A stretch of 64,000 nucleotides of DNA from Ianthella basta (taxonomy: Eukaryota > Porifera > Demospongiae > Verongiida > Ianthellidae): NCBI GenBank assembly GCA_964019415.1, contig OZ025871.1, forward strand, positions 8,728,213 through 8,792,212, in the 5' to 3' direction. Below, piece after piece: positions 1-11,644 of this stretch; the first letter of the stretch is position 1; the number at the start of each line of letters is the position of its first letter. The notes below the pieces were generated by a model. That model did no database searches. It had not been told where the DNA came from and saw only the letters and a program-made list of their open reading frames with translations. The position numbers were made by a program, and so were the translations under genes.

Positions 1-30
1 TACACTTCCTTCTACTTCCAACTCTCATCC

Positions 31-39
31 ACACACACA

Positions 40-86
<47 letters not shown>
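31..86. repeat. (CA)n microsatellite
   Basis: Nearly pure CA dinucleotide repeat. The short open frames through it are low-complexity shadows, not genes. Confidence 0.95.
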
Positions 87-333
87 CCACAGTGCACACT
101 TTTGGCATTTAGTTTTGTCCGAGAACACTAACCAAGATGACCAATGAAACATGACAATTGGCTTAGCTAGCACTTTGGAGAAACCTCCATGACTACAGAC
201 ATACGTATATTTCTCTGCCTTCCCATCCCCCTCATTTCCACACACACGCATGCAGGCACGCAAGTACGCAGCATGCACGCATACACGTACACATGCATGC
301 ATGCAACTAGTAATCCAAGCCACTTAAACTTAC

Positions 334-3300
334 ATCATGACTCATTTCCAACACCAACTTCTTCAGTTTACGCATCACTGCGAGAGCCTGTTCCATTTCA
401 TCCAACTTCAGTTTCTCTTCTCTCAATCCACCCTGCATGAAGAAGCAACTCTGGTCAGAAACACACCAACAATGTGTATTGGCATAATGCATTAGAGATA
501 TAGCTAGCCACCCTCTATCACGACTCATCTGTCTGGCTGATGTTCTGGAAGGAGGTAGAAAGCCAGGTTAAGTCTGAATTGTGTCAACCATGTAAAGTGC
601 ATTGTGGGTGATATAGCTATAGGCACACTTTATCGTGACTCATTTGTCTGGCTGAGTGATTTGTCTTAACCATGGAAGGCAGTGCATGTCTCCTGCAGGA
701 TTGGTGCCACACTGTGCAAATGACATAAAATGGTCGAAGCATGTCAGCCATGTATGGCTCAGAACAGTGATACAGCACAAAATGGTTGTTTTGAGCACAA
801 GGATGGGGACTGCTGACAGTGAAAAGCTCCTAATTCACAAGGCACCCATGTGGCACATGCATACTTGAGGCATTGACCCAATACATATGTACAAACCCAC
901 TGCGGCTTCAGAATCAAGGCTACTTGCTTTGCTTTAGTTTTCAGCTGGACAAAACATCCATTATCAAATCACTCTTGAACAGTGATTGGTGTATACAAAA
1001 GACTAGTGCATCTCAAGCCACACTGTACATGTGCACACACTGTACCTCTTGTGGGGGACGGATGTAATCACACTTCAGCTCTTTCACTTCACTAAAGAAG
1101 GACATCAAGTTTATGAAAACATCTACTGGAACACGAGCCAGTGTAAGATGTTGTACACTTCCTTGATTACCTGCAGGCACTGGGTAGGGAAACAGGTGGA
1201 GAGATAAACATGTAACTACCATACTTACATAATTTATATATACTTAACTTTACATAGATCCTGTTGCCATGGTAATGGGCTAAATACAGCATCTAAATGC
1301 AATAGAAGTACAGCTAGCATTTTGCGCAGGCGTCCAAAAACCATAGATGCACATGTGGGCACTTCGCAGGGTCAGTGACCATTGCTTCTAAATCCCATAG
1401 ATGCACTGTTAGTCTAGTTCACTAGACCCTTTAGCACCCATGAAGTGCCCACAAGTGGATGCATGCACACACATGGTTGTTTGACTTGTGTGTTTCATTG
1501 TGAAGCAGGAAAGAGTGACAATACAGCTACAAGTGCAGTGTAGAGAAGAAACTGACCGCAAGTTGCCGTGCGTGGAACAGGCTCTGGTTTAACTAATACA
1601 TAGATGTCCTCACTACTGCTTGTTACACACTATGCACTACATCCAACTGAATCACACAATATGTGACTGACATAATCAGCTTACCATCATCAGGAAAATA
1701 CCAGGACTGTGGGGTAAAGTCCAGGTCCACTTCTGATAATGATTTGTTTCTTCTGATTCCAAGGAGAAGGTGATGACAGAACTGCTTGGTCACCCCACCA
1801 CGATCACCCAGTGTCAGCTTGTTCATGGTCTTGCTTCCCAAGAGTGATCTTTCCATCTTCATCAGGACCTCATGGTCCATTGTCTGTAGAATAAGACATC
1901 AACACAGTCCATCATGCAGTGGGATGGGGACAAACACCATTTGACACTGTCACTACTGTTTGCTATCAGTGGACATTATCTAAGCTATCATATGTAACAA
2001 ACATACCACACTTGTGGTGATGTATTAGGGGGTATTTCCCAAGGTTGAAGGCCGAGGAATATACGTACCATGCACTAATACATCACCTGTACACATGTAT
2101 GTAGTACGCGCATGAATGCACTTTCTGTTACCATGGAAAGATTATAATTATTAGTGAGTTTCTCACAGGCTGAAATGAGGTGATCTGACACATGCCACAT
2201 TTCAGAAAGGTCATCCCTGGACTAGTTGCTATGTCCTTATGCCCATAATCAAAACACTGCCAAACAGTGATTGGTACAAAAGACTAGTGCATCCCAAGCC
2301 ACACTGTACGTGTGCCCACACTGTACCTCTTGTGGGGGACGGATGGCGTGACACTTTAGTTCTTTCACTTCACTAAACAAGGACAACAGGTTTATGAAGA
2401 TATCCACTGGAACATGCCTCACTGTAAGATGTTGTACACTACTTTCATCACCTGCAGGCACTGGGTAGGGAAACAGGTGTAGAGCTGAACATGTAAATAC
2501 AATACCTACGTATACTTAACTTCACGCAGACATCCTCACTATTGCTTGTTACACACTATACACTACATCCAACTGAGTCACACAATATGTGACTGACATA
2601 CACCAACCTACCATCATCAGGAAAATACCAGGACTCTGAGGTAAAGTTCAGGTCCACTTCTGATAACGTTCTGATTCCTCTGATTCCAAGGAGAAGGTGA
2701 TGACAGAACTGCTTGGGTAGAGTCACACCATGACCATCACTCAGTGCCAGCTTGTTCATAGTCTTGTTTCCCGAGAGTGACCTTTCCATCTCCATCAGGA
2801 CCTCATGGTCAATTGCCTGTAGAATAAGATATCAACACAGTCCATCATGCAGTGGGATGGGGATGAACACCATTTGACACTGTCACTACTGTTTGCTATC
2901 AGTGGACAATATTTAAGCTATCATATACTACACTGGGGATGTATTAGGGGGTATTTCCCAAGGTTGAAGGCTGAGGAATACAGTACATAGCATAAGTATG
3001 TAGTATGTATGAGTGTACTTTGTGTTGCCATGGAAACCATGTATTAATGAGTGTTTCAAGCTGTTTCTATGGTAATGGTATAGGTATACATATCTGTATA
3101 CATCTGCTACAGTGAACTACTCCCAAAATGTGAGGTGACTTTACAAATTAACAGTTGGGTTGAAGTTTGGATGCAATCATCATTACATCTCACACTGATG
3201 CTTACCTCACATCTTTGTACGTCCACACACTCAACCTCTGTCACATGTTGTAGACACAGCAACTTTACTGCTGTACTGAGAGGAGGTCTCTTCAAGTACA

Positions 3301-6300
3301 CCTTGCCAAAGTGTCCTTTGAAGGCACCACATGTTAAAGGAAAACTTAACAACATGTCATGCACTCAGTGAACTCTAAACATGGCAGACACACTCCATAT
3401 TCAATATAATGACATTCATTTCATCCACTAAAACAGTGGCTAGTGGTACACAGTGTCAGAGCTACTCATGTAGTCAGAGCTCTAAACACTAACACCATCT
3501 GTGAATTTCATTATAATAAATGTAACGCACAAAACTTTGTTATACCTAATTGTTCCTTGAGTTTTGGATGAATGATCAGGAAACGTGGTAGAAATACAAA
3601 GAGGCATAGCGAGAGCAACATGGTCGAGCCAAATTTTGATTTAAAGTTGTTCCGTAAGAGTTCTTGCAGTCGCTGCCATATCTAAGAAATAGCGAAAAGA
3701 TCACGTTTTGTTGTCCAGAAACTCCTTCAACTTCCCACCAATCTTCAACAAACTTAGAAGAGTATGTAACGGCAATAAGGGGGGTGACCTAAGGTGGTTA
3801 GCGCCTTCGCCACTGTACTAGTTTAGATGAAATGACTTAACATAAATAAAGTCTGTACGCACGGAGTTTACAGAGTGTGTCTATGGAATGCTCTCAAAAC
3901 TGACAGTCTCCATTGGTTCAATGCTCAAATTTGAAACGATATGCTGGGAACCCACCCGAAGGGTGGATATTCAGCTAGTCCATATACGTAATTATGCATC
4001 TTTCTGTAAAATACAACACTGACACTCTTGCAAAAACATGAGAAATACCACAGTAATTAATGTGTGCACTCCACAAGCTCTCAGCTGAAGGAGCTGTACT
4101 ACCATTGATACAGCTGTGGATGTGTCCAACTCTACACATTCACAGTTTGTTCCATGTGAGCACTCTCTACACGCACAGAATGGAAGTTATTGCGGATACC
4201 TTTCTGAGTGTCACCTGTAGAAGCTTCCCTCTCCAGTGATACTAGTTTGTCCAAGGCAACTTCCAGCTCTGTCCAGTCACTCCCTAAAACACAGCACAGC
4301 ACAACATATGGTTAGTTCAATACATGGAGTTGTGTAAAGTGAGGCAACATACTGCTTTGCAACAAACTGTCATGCAGTGAAATGCTATACATCTGTAGCT
4401 TGCATATATACACAGGACAGCAGTTATGTACAAGGTATTATTATATGAGATGGATAACTAGAACTCATGTAACACATCAGTGAGGCAGTGCCTTGTAAAC
4501 ATATCTGAATGAAATGCTACTTTAAATTAAATCCAATCCCATATTCAAATGTATTTAATTAGTATCCAAGTAGAACACGATCTGATGAAATTTTATACTC
4601 CTAACCTTCTGGTAGTTGCAATGTATGCAGTTTTCCACTGGCATAGACTGGCTCCAGCAAGCGATGGACTTCTGCAGAGCTTCCTCCTTTCTCAATGGTG
4701 AGGCTTTTCAATGAAGGCAGTACAGAGAGACAATAGCCGTAGGCTGTGGCGTCATAAGCAGTCTTGGGCCTCACTTTCACCTCTTCGCTTACAATATGTG
4801 GCATTAGGTGGCGAACAAATGAAATGTCTTGCGTCTCGAAAAGGCACTGCATTAGAAAGTCTATGGGATATGAGTTTATCCCCTTTTGAAGGCGGTCAAA
4901 GTGTTGTAATTTAGTCAATCCACAATAAAAGCGCCACACCTGTGCCATGTGGGGCTTACCGAGATACCTGACCCAGATTTCACATTGACTGTCTGCTGTC
5001 AGGAGAGACACATAAACAGCAGCAAGGAATTCCTGTACAGTCAAGTGAATGAAGAAGAAGCTTTCAATGGCACCTTTCCTGGACCTTGGATCACATCGAA
5101 CGGGCCTAGCCGTCAAAACGCCACATCCTTTCTTACGGTCTGAGAAGCGCTCACCAAGACCCTGGAGATCAGCTGAATCAAACACTACTTTTTGGTTCTG
5201 AATGCAGTTATAAGCAATTTCCCCAAGTTTATAGATATCATAGTCGTTTGGAATATCCAGGATGGATTTCAGTTCAAGCAAGTCTTCGCTGTACTTTAGT
5301 ACTTTCACACAGAGGTAGTCATTGTAGATTTGTGTCAATGTTGGTGGAAGGTCCTCTCTAAATAGAAACACTTGACAAATGATGGACAGAACAACAGGGA
5401 TTGAACAGAGGCCTCTAATCTGTGGAAAAACACCTATCTTCCTGACAAATATGTCAAGCAGGTCTGGTTGCCCTTGATCGGTGAAATATAGCTTTGCATA
5501 AATCTTGATCTGGCCTTGAGTGAAACCAAGCACCTCGATATTAGTTAGACTAACTTGGCTACGAGACTTCTGCTCACTGCGAGCCTTCTGCATGTAGCGG
5601 TAGATCTCGCTTGTTACAATGGAGCGAGATGTTAGAATAACATCACAGTGTCGTAGAAGGGAATCACGGTTGTGTGATAGAAGGTTCACAAGGAAGTCAG
5701 ACTGTCGAAGGTGAAGGGGAAGCTCATCAAACCCATCCAGGATGAAGAGCACACCTCTCCCTAGGTTCCTATATAGTACCTCAGACAATCTTTCAAGCAA
5801 CACATCTTGTGTCATCATTCCTCGGAACAACTGCAGAATGTCCACTAATTGGAAGTCCTTCTTAAAGTGGAGCAAGTCTCGCAATTCAACTAAGATAACC
5901 AAAATGTAACCATGGCAACTGTAGGTTTGACAGATGTCTTGGCATATTTTCCGAGCCAATGTACTTTTACCTACGCCAGGAGCACCGCTAATGATCACAA
6001 GTTTATGCTTCTTCACTAATTCTGGGATTGTCTCACATTCTACCTTACCAGTCCGGTATGTGTACACATTATCGACACCTTCCCTCACTGCTTCAACAAA
6101 CATCTCTTGGGCATGCCAAGGTCTTAAATGGAAATGAGCAAGGGCCAAGTTAACGAATGGTAAAGATTGATCAGCAGGAAGCCACTCATCGTCGACAACC
6201 TTCATATTCATATAGAACTCCCGAAGGCAACTGAAAAAGCAGTCAACCTGCTCTCTTTCTCCTCCTTCCCCGCCTTCCTCAACTGCATGCAGAGTACAAT

Positions 6301-7572
6301 AGTTGAAAGAGAGACAAGAATAATATCAATTCAACAAGTAATGATATCACAAATTACAAACTTAAATAATAATTCCTGCAATTGTTAATGCCAGTTGCAA
6401 CTATCCTAAATGTTTGGCCTCGCATCAACTGTTCACAGTATCAATTACCCTGGGTCAGAGTTTTGGGTTAGTGAAGTGTTAATAATTCCAACTCATTTCT
6501 GGCTGCCATTAATTAAAACATGTGGTCAGAAGTGGGTTGTGTATGCAATGAGACTAAATACTGTGCACATGAATAATGGTATAGTGCTCAAATGTTCAAG
6601 TCTTCAGCTGGCAACTTAAGTAGCTAAGGCAGTTATCCAGTATAGGAGGGGTATACATCTGAAGAGGTGAGGCCTTATACTGATACTGTACACTGGTATA
6701 CAGTGGAACCCCGCTAAACGACCACCTTAAAAATAAGACTGCTTTGGTTTAGTCACAAATCCATGTATACATGAATTATGTTTCTCAGAAATACGACCAC
6801 TTTTCATGGCCCGGGTGATGGTCTTATTTCTGAGGTTCCACTGTATACAATAGTCAGTATTGGCAGAAGCACTTATTAAATTTTTGGAGTTTGGAATAAG
6901 CATACTGTAATTAGCATAAATATTGTAAACATCTTTATCTTTCTTTATTACATGATCACCATTATTATGATTGTGCATGGTTAGTTTTGGCATGATTTTT
7001 AAATAACTTATAGTTTACTGCATGCATGCATTTCTCTGCATTCTTTTGGTTCTGTAATATGAATACAATTACACATGCTCAGTTATTTTGGAATCCGGTG
7101 TATCTTGTGGTGGTTGTGACTTCTGTGATGTTTGATTCATTAATGCTGTAGGTTGTTCATGCGTGCATGTTCCGCGACCTATGCCATATATGTACATACT
7201 GTAGGAGTAAGAGATGTGAACACGACATGGCACCTCCAACAAGAATATTTCCTTCACCTCTCTTGAATTGCTCAGCCACCCTCTTCAGCTCATCTGCCCA
7301 GACCGCTTGGTTGCTGCTGCACAGCATCTTGCAGAATGTCTTAAAGTCTTTGTTTCCTTTCCCACGCAGAGTCTCAATGAATCTGTCCACTTGGGCACTG
7401 TTGTTGGGTAACTCTCTTACCGCCATGGCTTCATACTGGCTCATAAAACCACCTGCTGCTGTCTCTAGTCTATCAAGGAGGCCTGTGTTCATTAAAACTT
7501 TAAGCTTTAGTTTCTCTTTCAAGAACAGTAATGCATCATTGTTCCAGGAACTCAATGGACCTGCGTCACCAC
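334..7572 (-). CDS. CARD-NACHT-LRR NLR-like gene (9 exons modelled, incomplete at both ends)
   Basis: Predicted cytoplasmic NOD-like receptor. Exons read from splice sites: 7572-7258 (CARD-like), 6282-4606 (NACHT plus start of LRR), 4283-4215, 3315-3206, 2816-2612, 2451-2327, 1883-1685, 1170-1046, 432-334. Reading phases agree across every junction (phase 1 for the first three introns, then alternating 0 and 1), which strongly supports a single transcript. The C-terminal exons encode leucine-rich segments, and one two-exon LRR module is duplicated (2816+2451 and 1883+1170). The last visible exon ends in phase 0 at a GTAAGT donor, so the gene continues off the left edge. No initiator exon is evident upstream of 7572; because the CARD exon starts in phase 1, any phase-1 DEATH or 2A exon at 10-27 kb could splice into it. 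By family, such receptors sense microbial or danger signals and oligomerise through NACHT. Confidence 0.85.
1046..3315 (-). CDS. Duplicated leucine-rich exon modules of the NLR gene
   Basis: Exon pair 2816-2612 plus 2451-2327 and exon pair 1883-1685 plus 1170-1046 encode clearly paralogous sequence: DHEVLM.MERSL..KTMNKL, QFCHHLLLGIR, SEVDL, SWYFPDDG, then VQHLT, VPVD.FINL and FSEVKELKC, ending PPQE. The intervening introns also match, so the unit of duplication (about 1 kb) includes introns. Exon 3315-3206 (KVYLKRPPLSTAVKLLC, HVTEVECVDVQRCE) is a more distant relative. These LRR-like modules would form the ligand-sensing end of the receptor. Confidence 0.75.
3316..4214. other. Introns of the NLR gene, no further gene seen
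   Basis: No convincing coding exon apart from the modelled ones. Around 3946-3965 a short perfect hairpin (CCACCC...GGGTGG) occurs in what looks like dispersed repeat DNA. Confidence 0.5.
4606..6282 (-). CDS. NACHT NTPase exon with first LRR residues
   Basis: Large 1677-bp exon (about 558 codons, phase 1-1). The acceptor at TCTGCATGCAG was chosen because it keeps the frame with the CARD exon; an acceptor 52 bp further inside the exon (exon start 6230) would not. Walker A reads GAPGVGKST and Walker B reads LFILDGFDELP, with the acidic pair expected of NACHT. A sensor-type DVILTSRS follows, then the helical and winged-helix region and FFFIHLTVQEFLAAVYVS, which is characteristic of NACHT proteins (the H.T.QEFLAA motif). 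The last part (LPSLKSLTIEKGG, KLHTLQLPEG) starts the leucine-rich region. ATP-driven oligomerisation is the family role. All catalytic motifs look intact. Confidence 0.93.
6701..6843. mobile_element. Small MITE with CAGTGGAACC termini and TA target duplication
   Basis: A 143-bp element starts CAGTGGAACC and ends GGTTCCACTG, flanked by TA on both sides. Inside, AAATAAGAC / GTCTTATTT extends the inverted repeat. The termini and the TA target site are typical of Tc1/mariner (pogo/Tigger-like) non-autonomous elements. It lies in the intron between the CARD and NACHT exons. Similar terminal sequence occurs near 41900. Confidence 0.75.
7258..7572 (-). CDS. CARD-like (death-fold) exon of the NLR gene
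   Basis: A 315-bp exon, phase 1 at both ends, acceptor CTGTCTCAG and donor after CAAGAGAG. The translation has the helical spacing of a caspase recruitment domain: an LKLKVLMNTGLLDRLE helix, a middle VDRFIETLRGKGNKDF segment (the RGKG..F pattern typical of CARDs), then FCKML and a final WADELKRVAEQF helix. CARDs recruit caspases or adaptors by homotypic interaction. Another death-fold class (DEATH or DED) cannot be excluded without profile comparison. A degraded relative lies at 15440-15570. Confidence 0.65.
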
Positions 7573-8354
7573 CTGAGACAGTAGACAAAGGATAGGGAAC
7601 AGGCTCTATAATTGGCCGTATAGTATACCACCACACATGCCTGCATAGATGTTAGCATAGCCATACTAACAAGTCCATGTACCCATACACTTAGCCCTGC
7701 CCCACCAATAACACTGCATGTGCACCTACACACTATCATAGAGCAACAAACCACTTAAATGTAGACGTTGTTATGCTTGATAGTTGATTACCACTTGTGT
7801 TAACCAGGTCAAAGAGCTAACGTACAGTGAAATTCCAAATTTGGACAAAACAGTTATTTCAGCAAGAACGTTTTGTATTTGTAAGATGTAGACAAGCTCC
7901 ATCCCCATAGGATGGTGGCTGACTACACACACCATTACATGGACTGCCAGAGAATGCAGCTGCTGCCACTGTGATGTAGTCGCTGATCACTTAAATGAGG
8001 CTAGAAGCCATCATCTTTTCCTAGTTCACCACACCATATACTAAAGAATAATATGGTTAATGCATAATGTTTGTGGAGAGGATTTTTGCAAATGATAATC
8101 TATCTGCGAAATATGTACAAACATTCTCCCACAAACATTTCCAGCTATATGGCATGCTGGTGATGCAACTGCACAAAGGTAACTGGCAGATTCGAAGCCT
8201 TCAAAATGCCATCAATTTCTGGGAGGTATATTATAGGAGCTGCAACACCATTTGAAAATATTCTCATAACATTCTATGGAGGAAACACTATCGTACCACG
8301 ATTGAAGCAATCTACCTTCCCAGAGCTACTGTATTCTTTTTGAGCTACCTCCTG
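7573..8354. other. Intergenic or intronic stretch without recognisable gene
   Basis: Nothing convincing on either strand. If the upstream DEATH/CARD exons splice to 7572 this is intron sequence. Confidence 0.5.
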
Positions 8355-8963
8355 CATAGTCTGATGCAGCCTAGACCCACTTCCAGCCATTTTATATTGG
8401 GCAAAGGGCAGGAAGTGGGTCTGGTAGATTTGCCAGGTGTCGATGTTCAATACCCCCGGGAATCGGTGGGCGTGAAATGTTAATGGCACTTTGATATTCG
8501 CCGACACTCGCTGTGGCTTAGTTTGGTGTAAACAAAGATGGCCGAAGCGAGTGTCAGAGGTGGTGAACGTGAGCGTCAGAGGTGGTAAACGAGTGCTGAT
8601 CGCCGAAGTTGCGAAGGAGCATGGCTACGAGAAGCTGAAGGAGGAGCAGTTGCTAGCGATTGACAAGTTCGTATCAGGGAAAGATGTCTTCGTGTCACTG
8701 CTGACTGGCTTTGTAAGTCTCTTATTTACGGCCTTTTGCCAGCCGTATACGATCGCATACGAGGGTACACGGTGCCAACGTCGGTGGCTATAGTTGTAAG
8801 CCCACTGGCCTCCCACTATAAAAACTTGTGGGTGTGAAGTTATGATTTTCACACCTACCATACTGCGTGGGAGGAACCAGCCTCGCATATGAAATCCACC
8901 AGACCCACTTCCTGCCCTTTGCGCAATATAAAATGGCTGGAAGTGGCTCTGGGCTATGTCAGA
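8355..8963. mobile_element. Mutator-like non-autonomous transposon (copy 1) carrying a helicase exon fragment
   Basis: About 609 bp with long terminal inverted repeats (inner boundaries near 8433 and 8890). Each TIR itself folds: CAGACCCACTTCC and GGAAGTGGGTCTG flank a conserved loop containing the TATATTG motif. The element is bounded by a 10-bp direct repeat, CTACCTCCTG (8345-8354 and 8964-8973), a target duplication length typical of Mutator-like elements. It is the sister of the element at 12749-14096. Confidence 0.8.
8587..8711 (+). pseudogene. RecQ-type helicase N-terminal fragment captured in transposon copy 1
   Basis: Encodes VLIAEVAKEHGYEKLKEEQL, then AIDKFVSGKDVFVSL and TGF, which resembles the region in RecQ-family helicases leading into Walker A (GKDV.V.LPTG.GKS). 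Here LPTG has become LLTG, and the fragment stops at a GTAAGT donor-like site, so Walker A is incomplete. It looks like a genomic exon plus the start of its intron. No downstream helicase sequence is present, so no functional enzyme can be made from it. Confidence 0.65.
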
Positions 8964-9185
8964 CTACCTCCTGGAGTGCAGTGAATACTTCGATTGTAGG
9001 TATATATAGCCAGTTTTTAATGCAACATCATAAAAAGCGAGACAAACTCTTGCACCATCATCAACATCATGGTCCTCTTCATCAGCAAAGTGTTAATAAA
9101 TACCACAATGACATAGTAAGGGTTTACAGTAAACGATGATGTGAATTCATACGTTTGAAAAGTCCTGAGTGGCTAGGTAAGTCTG

Positions 9186-9480
9186 ACATCATCCAAGTTC
9201 GTTCGCACTAGCCAAAATTTCACAAGTTATCCAGACGTTTCGGCAGCTTTCAGCCACCTTCATCAGTGAATGACAAAATACAGCACTCCTATAGTTTATA
9301 TATAAATGTTAGTGACAGGTGATGAAATGTGGTGACAGTTGATGATGTGACCATGAATAACGTTAAAGTAACAATTTTAACAGTTAACTGTTAGCTGCTG
9401 GCTTTCAGGTGGCTGAAAGCTGCCGAAACGTCTGGATAACTTGTGAAATTTTGGCTAGTGCGAACGAACTTGGATGATGT
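9186..9480. repeat. Inverted repeat with 74-bp arms bearing hammerhead-type 3' sequence
   Basis: Arms 9186-9259 and 9407-9480 are near-perfect reverse complements, separated by about 147 bp. The sequence GATGATGTGAATTCATAC occurs at the right end (9473-9490) and again just left of the element (9135-9152), so it may be a duplicated flank. Only the left arm retains a full hammerhead core; in the right arm the 5' core segment is replaced. Confidence 0.8.
9229..9271 (-). ncRNA. Hammerhead ribozyme-like motif (type I, minimal stem III)
   Basis: On the minus strand: stem I strand ATTCA, core CTGATGA, stem II GGTGGC / GCTGCC with a TGAAA loop (two G-U wobbles), core GAAAC, then GTC followed by TGGAT, which pairs with ATTCA. 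Predicted self-cleavage is after GTC, between 9234 and 9233. Two deviations: one extra A between CTGATGA and stem II, and a stem III of only one base pair. Very short stem III is known for hammerheads in Penelope-like retroelements, which suggests this is a remnant of such an element. Activity is inference. Confidence 0.55.
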
Positions 9481-9559
9481 GAATTCATACACATTGGGTG
9501 GAAGCTGGATTGAACCTGAGTTATGCCTTATTAGTCAACTTACAGTTTGTCAACTGTAA

Positions 9560-9595
9560 GCAGTTGACAAAGACTCTCGGGTTGAAACGTCCTGC
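9560..9595 (+). ncRNA. Degenerate hammerhead-like motif
   Basis: GCAG and CTGC can form stem I around TTGACAA (CTGANGA with two changes), a weak GAC/GTT stem II, GAAAC and GTC. The mutated catalytic core should be inactive. It has the same layout as the motif at 9229-9271, including the extra A. Confidence 0.3.
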
Positions 9596-10352
9596 GACCC
9601 TCCTTTCTTCAAGCTGCAGTATTGCTCATCAATTATTTGCTAAAGTACTATTATAAAATGAAGCAGGCAATACCTGAAGTAGGCATCAAATATCAACAAC
9701 TTTCCTCCAAGGAACAACCTCAAAATCATACACTTTTCGGCTCTGTACTAAATATTTCTCTGCCAGTTTCACTCCCATGCAAATGCCCCAAATGGTACTG
9801 AATGCCATGTGCTACTATCACAATTATCTACTTCCTGTTGCTAACAATCCTCATGACCTGTACAACTGCTGCTTCCAGATCACATTGCCAGTCCTGTTAC
9901 CTCATGTGTGTTTGTCTATGCTCACACACATGTGCATGAGCACACACACACACTGCACTCAAGTGTAGTTACTGTACATGTGTCTGTTAAAACCTTACAA
10001 GACACTGACCCGAGACTACACACAGTACTCAGTAAAACACCATGTGCCATCATGTGTGCAGTGCCAACCAAACAAGGATTTATGCATAGGTGAACACAAT
10101 ATACCTACCCCATTCACCTTGTTGCATCAGCCTTCTGTCATGGCCATGAATATAATTACCTCCAAAGGGATTGTGAACAGGTTGTGCTGCAGAATAGAGT
10201 AGGACTGACATTAATGGACTGACAACATTTTGTAGTAGTTACACTACCACTGGTTTTAATACATTAGCTATACAAAGAATATAGAACTCGACCACACACT
10301 CGACCTCTCCCTCTTGCCATGAACCCCACAGTACATTCCTAGCTCACTTCAA
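9596..10352. other. No gene recognised
   Basis: Non-coding sequence with short CA-rich stretches; no splice-supported exon seen on either strand. Confidence 0.5.
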
Positions 10353-11644
10353 CTAGCACAGCACATTAAACAGCATACCACTTTCCATGCTCAGTGGGGG
10401 CTGTCCCCTGAAATGTGGGTCAGCAGCAGTGGAAGGACGGAAATATTCTTGTCTCCCTCCACCTCCCGACACACCTGCATGACAGAGACGGTCAAATAGA
10501 GACCAGGTCAATTTAAAGGTACATGTACAATGATGGAATAGACTGTACATAAAGTACCCGCCAGGCCCCCACAGCCCAGGTACGTATATTGTCAGTGTCC
10601 TCGTGATGCAACTTAATCACTGAGGTTAGTACTAATAGTGCTTTGCTTGAACAGTAAATACTTATGGCAGTACGTAGTATCAATTACAACCCCTCCAAAT
10701 CACAGTTGTACACACACCTGGTAGAGAGGTGAGTCTTTCAGAAGTCTCACCAAAATGCTCTCTCTTCAGTTTTTCTGCTAACTGTCTGTACCCACTTGTC
10801 TCCAGTGCCTCTAACACAGAATGCCAAGTCCTCTCAGCCACACCTGTACCAGGTTTGGCATTCAGCCAACTGCTCAGGACTTCTAGACACGCCACTTCAG
10901 AATGACCAGGGTTATCCCTTTTCAATATGTTTATTACAGAGGACATCACCCCGAGGTGAAGCAATACTTGTTCCCATCCATCAGTGATGGATCGTACTAT
11001 GAACTCATGCAGCTCAGCCAATGTGGGCTTGGAGCTGATGTTGAGGTGGGCACGAGCTCCTGAAGAAAGACAGGATGACACAAGAAACGGTAGTTCACTA
11101 GCATGGTCTACCACTCAACCGAATCACACCCCACAATGGTGACAGAGAGATGTGTACCACTGTTTTACTTGAGTATCCTCAATAGACAACAGTCTCACAC
11201 CACTGAACTAAGACAGATTTCTCATCACTAGCTGTATCATATTCACTCTCCAATCAATCGACACATTTCACAATACCACATACATTTTGCTGTATGCATT
11301 ATTACAGTACACACATGCACACACATGAATGCACACGCATACACACAAACACACACACAAACCTGTTTCCAGGCTCTTCTTCATTGCTACACCCAGCTCT
11401 TTCATCCTTGGGTAGCCTTCCTTAGCAGTGAATATGTTACAGGCAACAATCAATGTCTCTCTGCTGCAGTTGGTCACCATCCGATCATATAAAATCTCAT
11501 TTCTCTGAATACGACCAACAGTCCGTGAGATTTGTTCATGGCAGCCTTGTGGAATAATGTCATGGAATTGAAGATCAGAGGCAACAACATCAGCCTCCAT
11601 ATTATCAATGAATTGTTTTCGAAACTCTCTAAGAACTTCTTCCA
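10353..11644 (-). CDS. CARD-like plus DEATH domain gene segment with terminal exon
   Basis: Three exons agree in phase: 11644-11363 (CARD-like death fold: REFRKQFIDNMEADV, ISRTVGRIQRNEILYDRM, MKELGVAMKKSLETG), 11059-10718 (DEATH: KPTLAELHEFIVRSITDGWE, then a middle segment ending LSSWLNAKPGTG and RTWHSVLEALETSGYRQLAE), and 10474-10353, a short glycine- and proline-containing tail ending in TAG. The terminal exon is conserved in frame and stop position with 22263-22142, which supports it being real. The product would lack NACHT and could act as a death-fold adaptor or inhibitor. Alternatively the DEATH exon (phase 1) could skip the tail and splice to the CARD exon at 7572. Upstream exons are not certain. 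Confidence 0.75.

Noticed and set aside
8274..9139. ORFs containing HFLPFAQYKMAGSGS
   Set aside because: These are translations of the Mutator-like terminal inverted repeats, not protein-coding.
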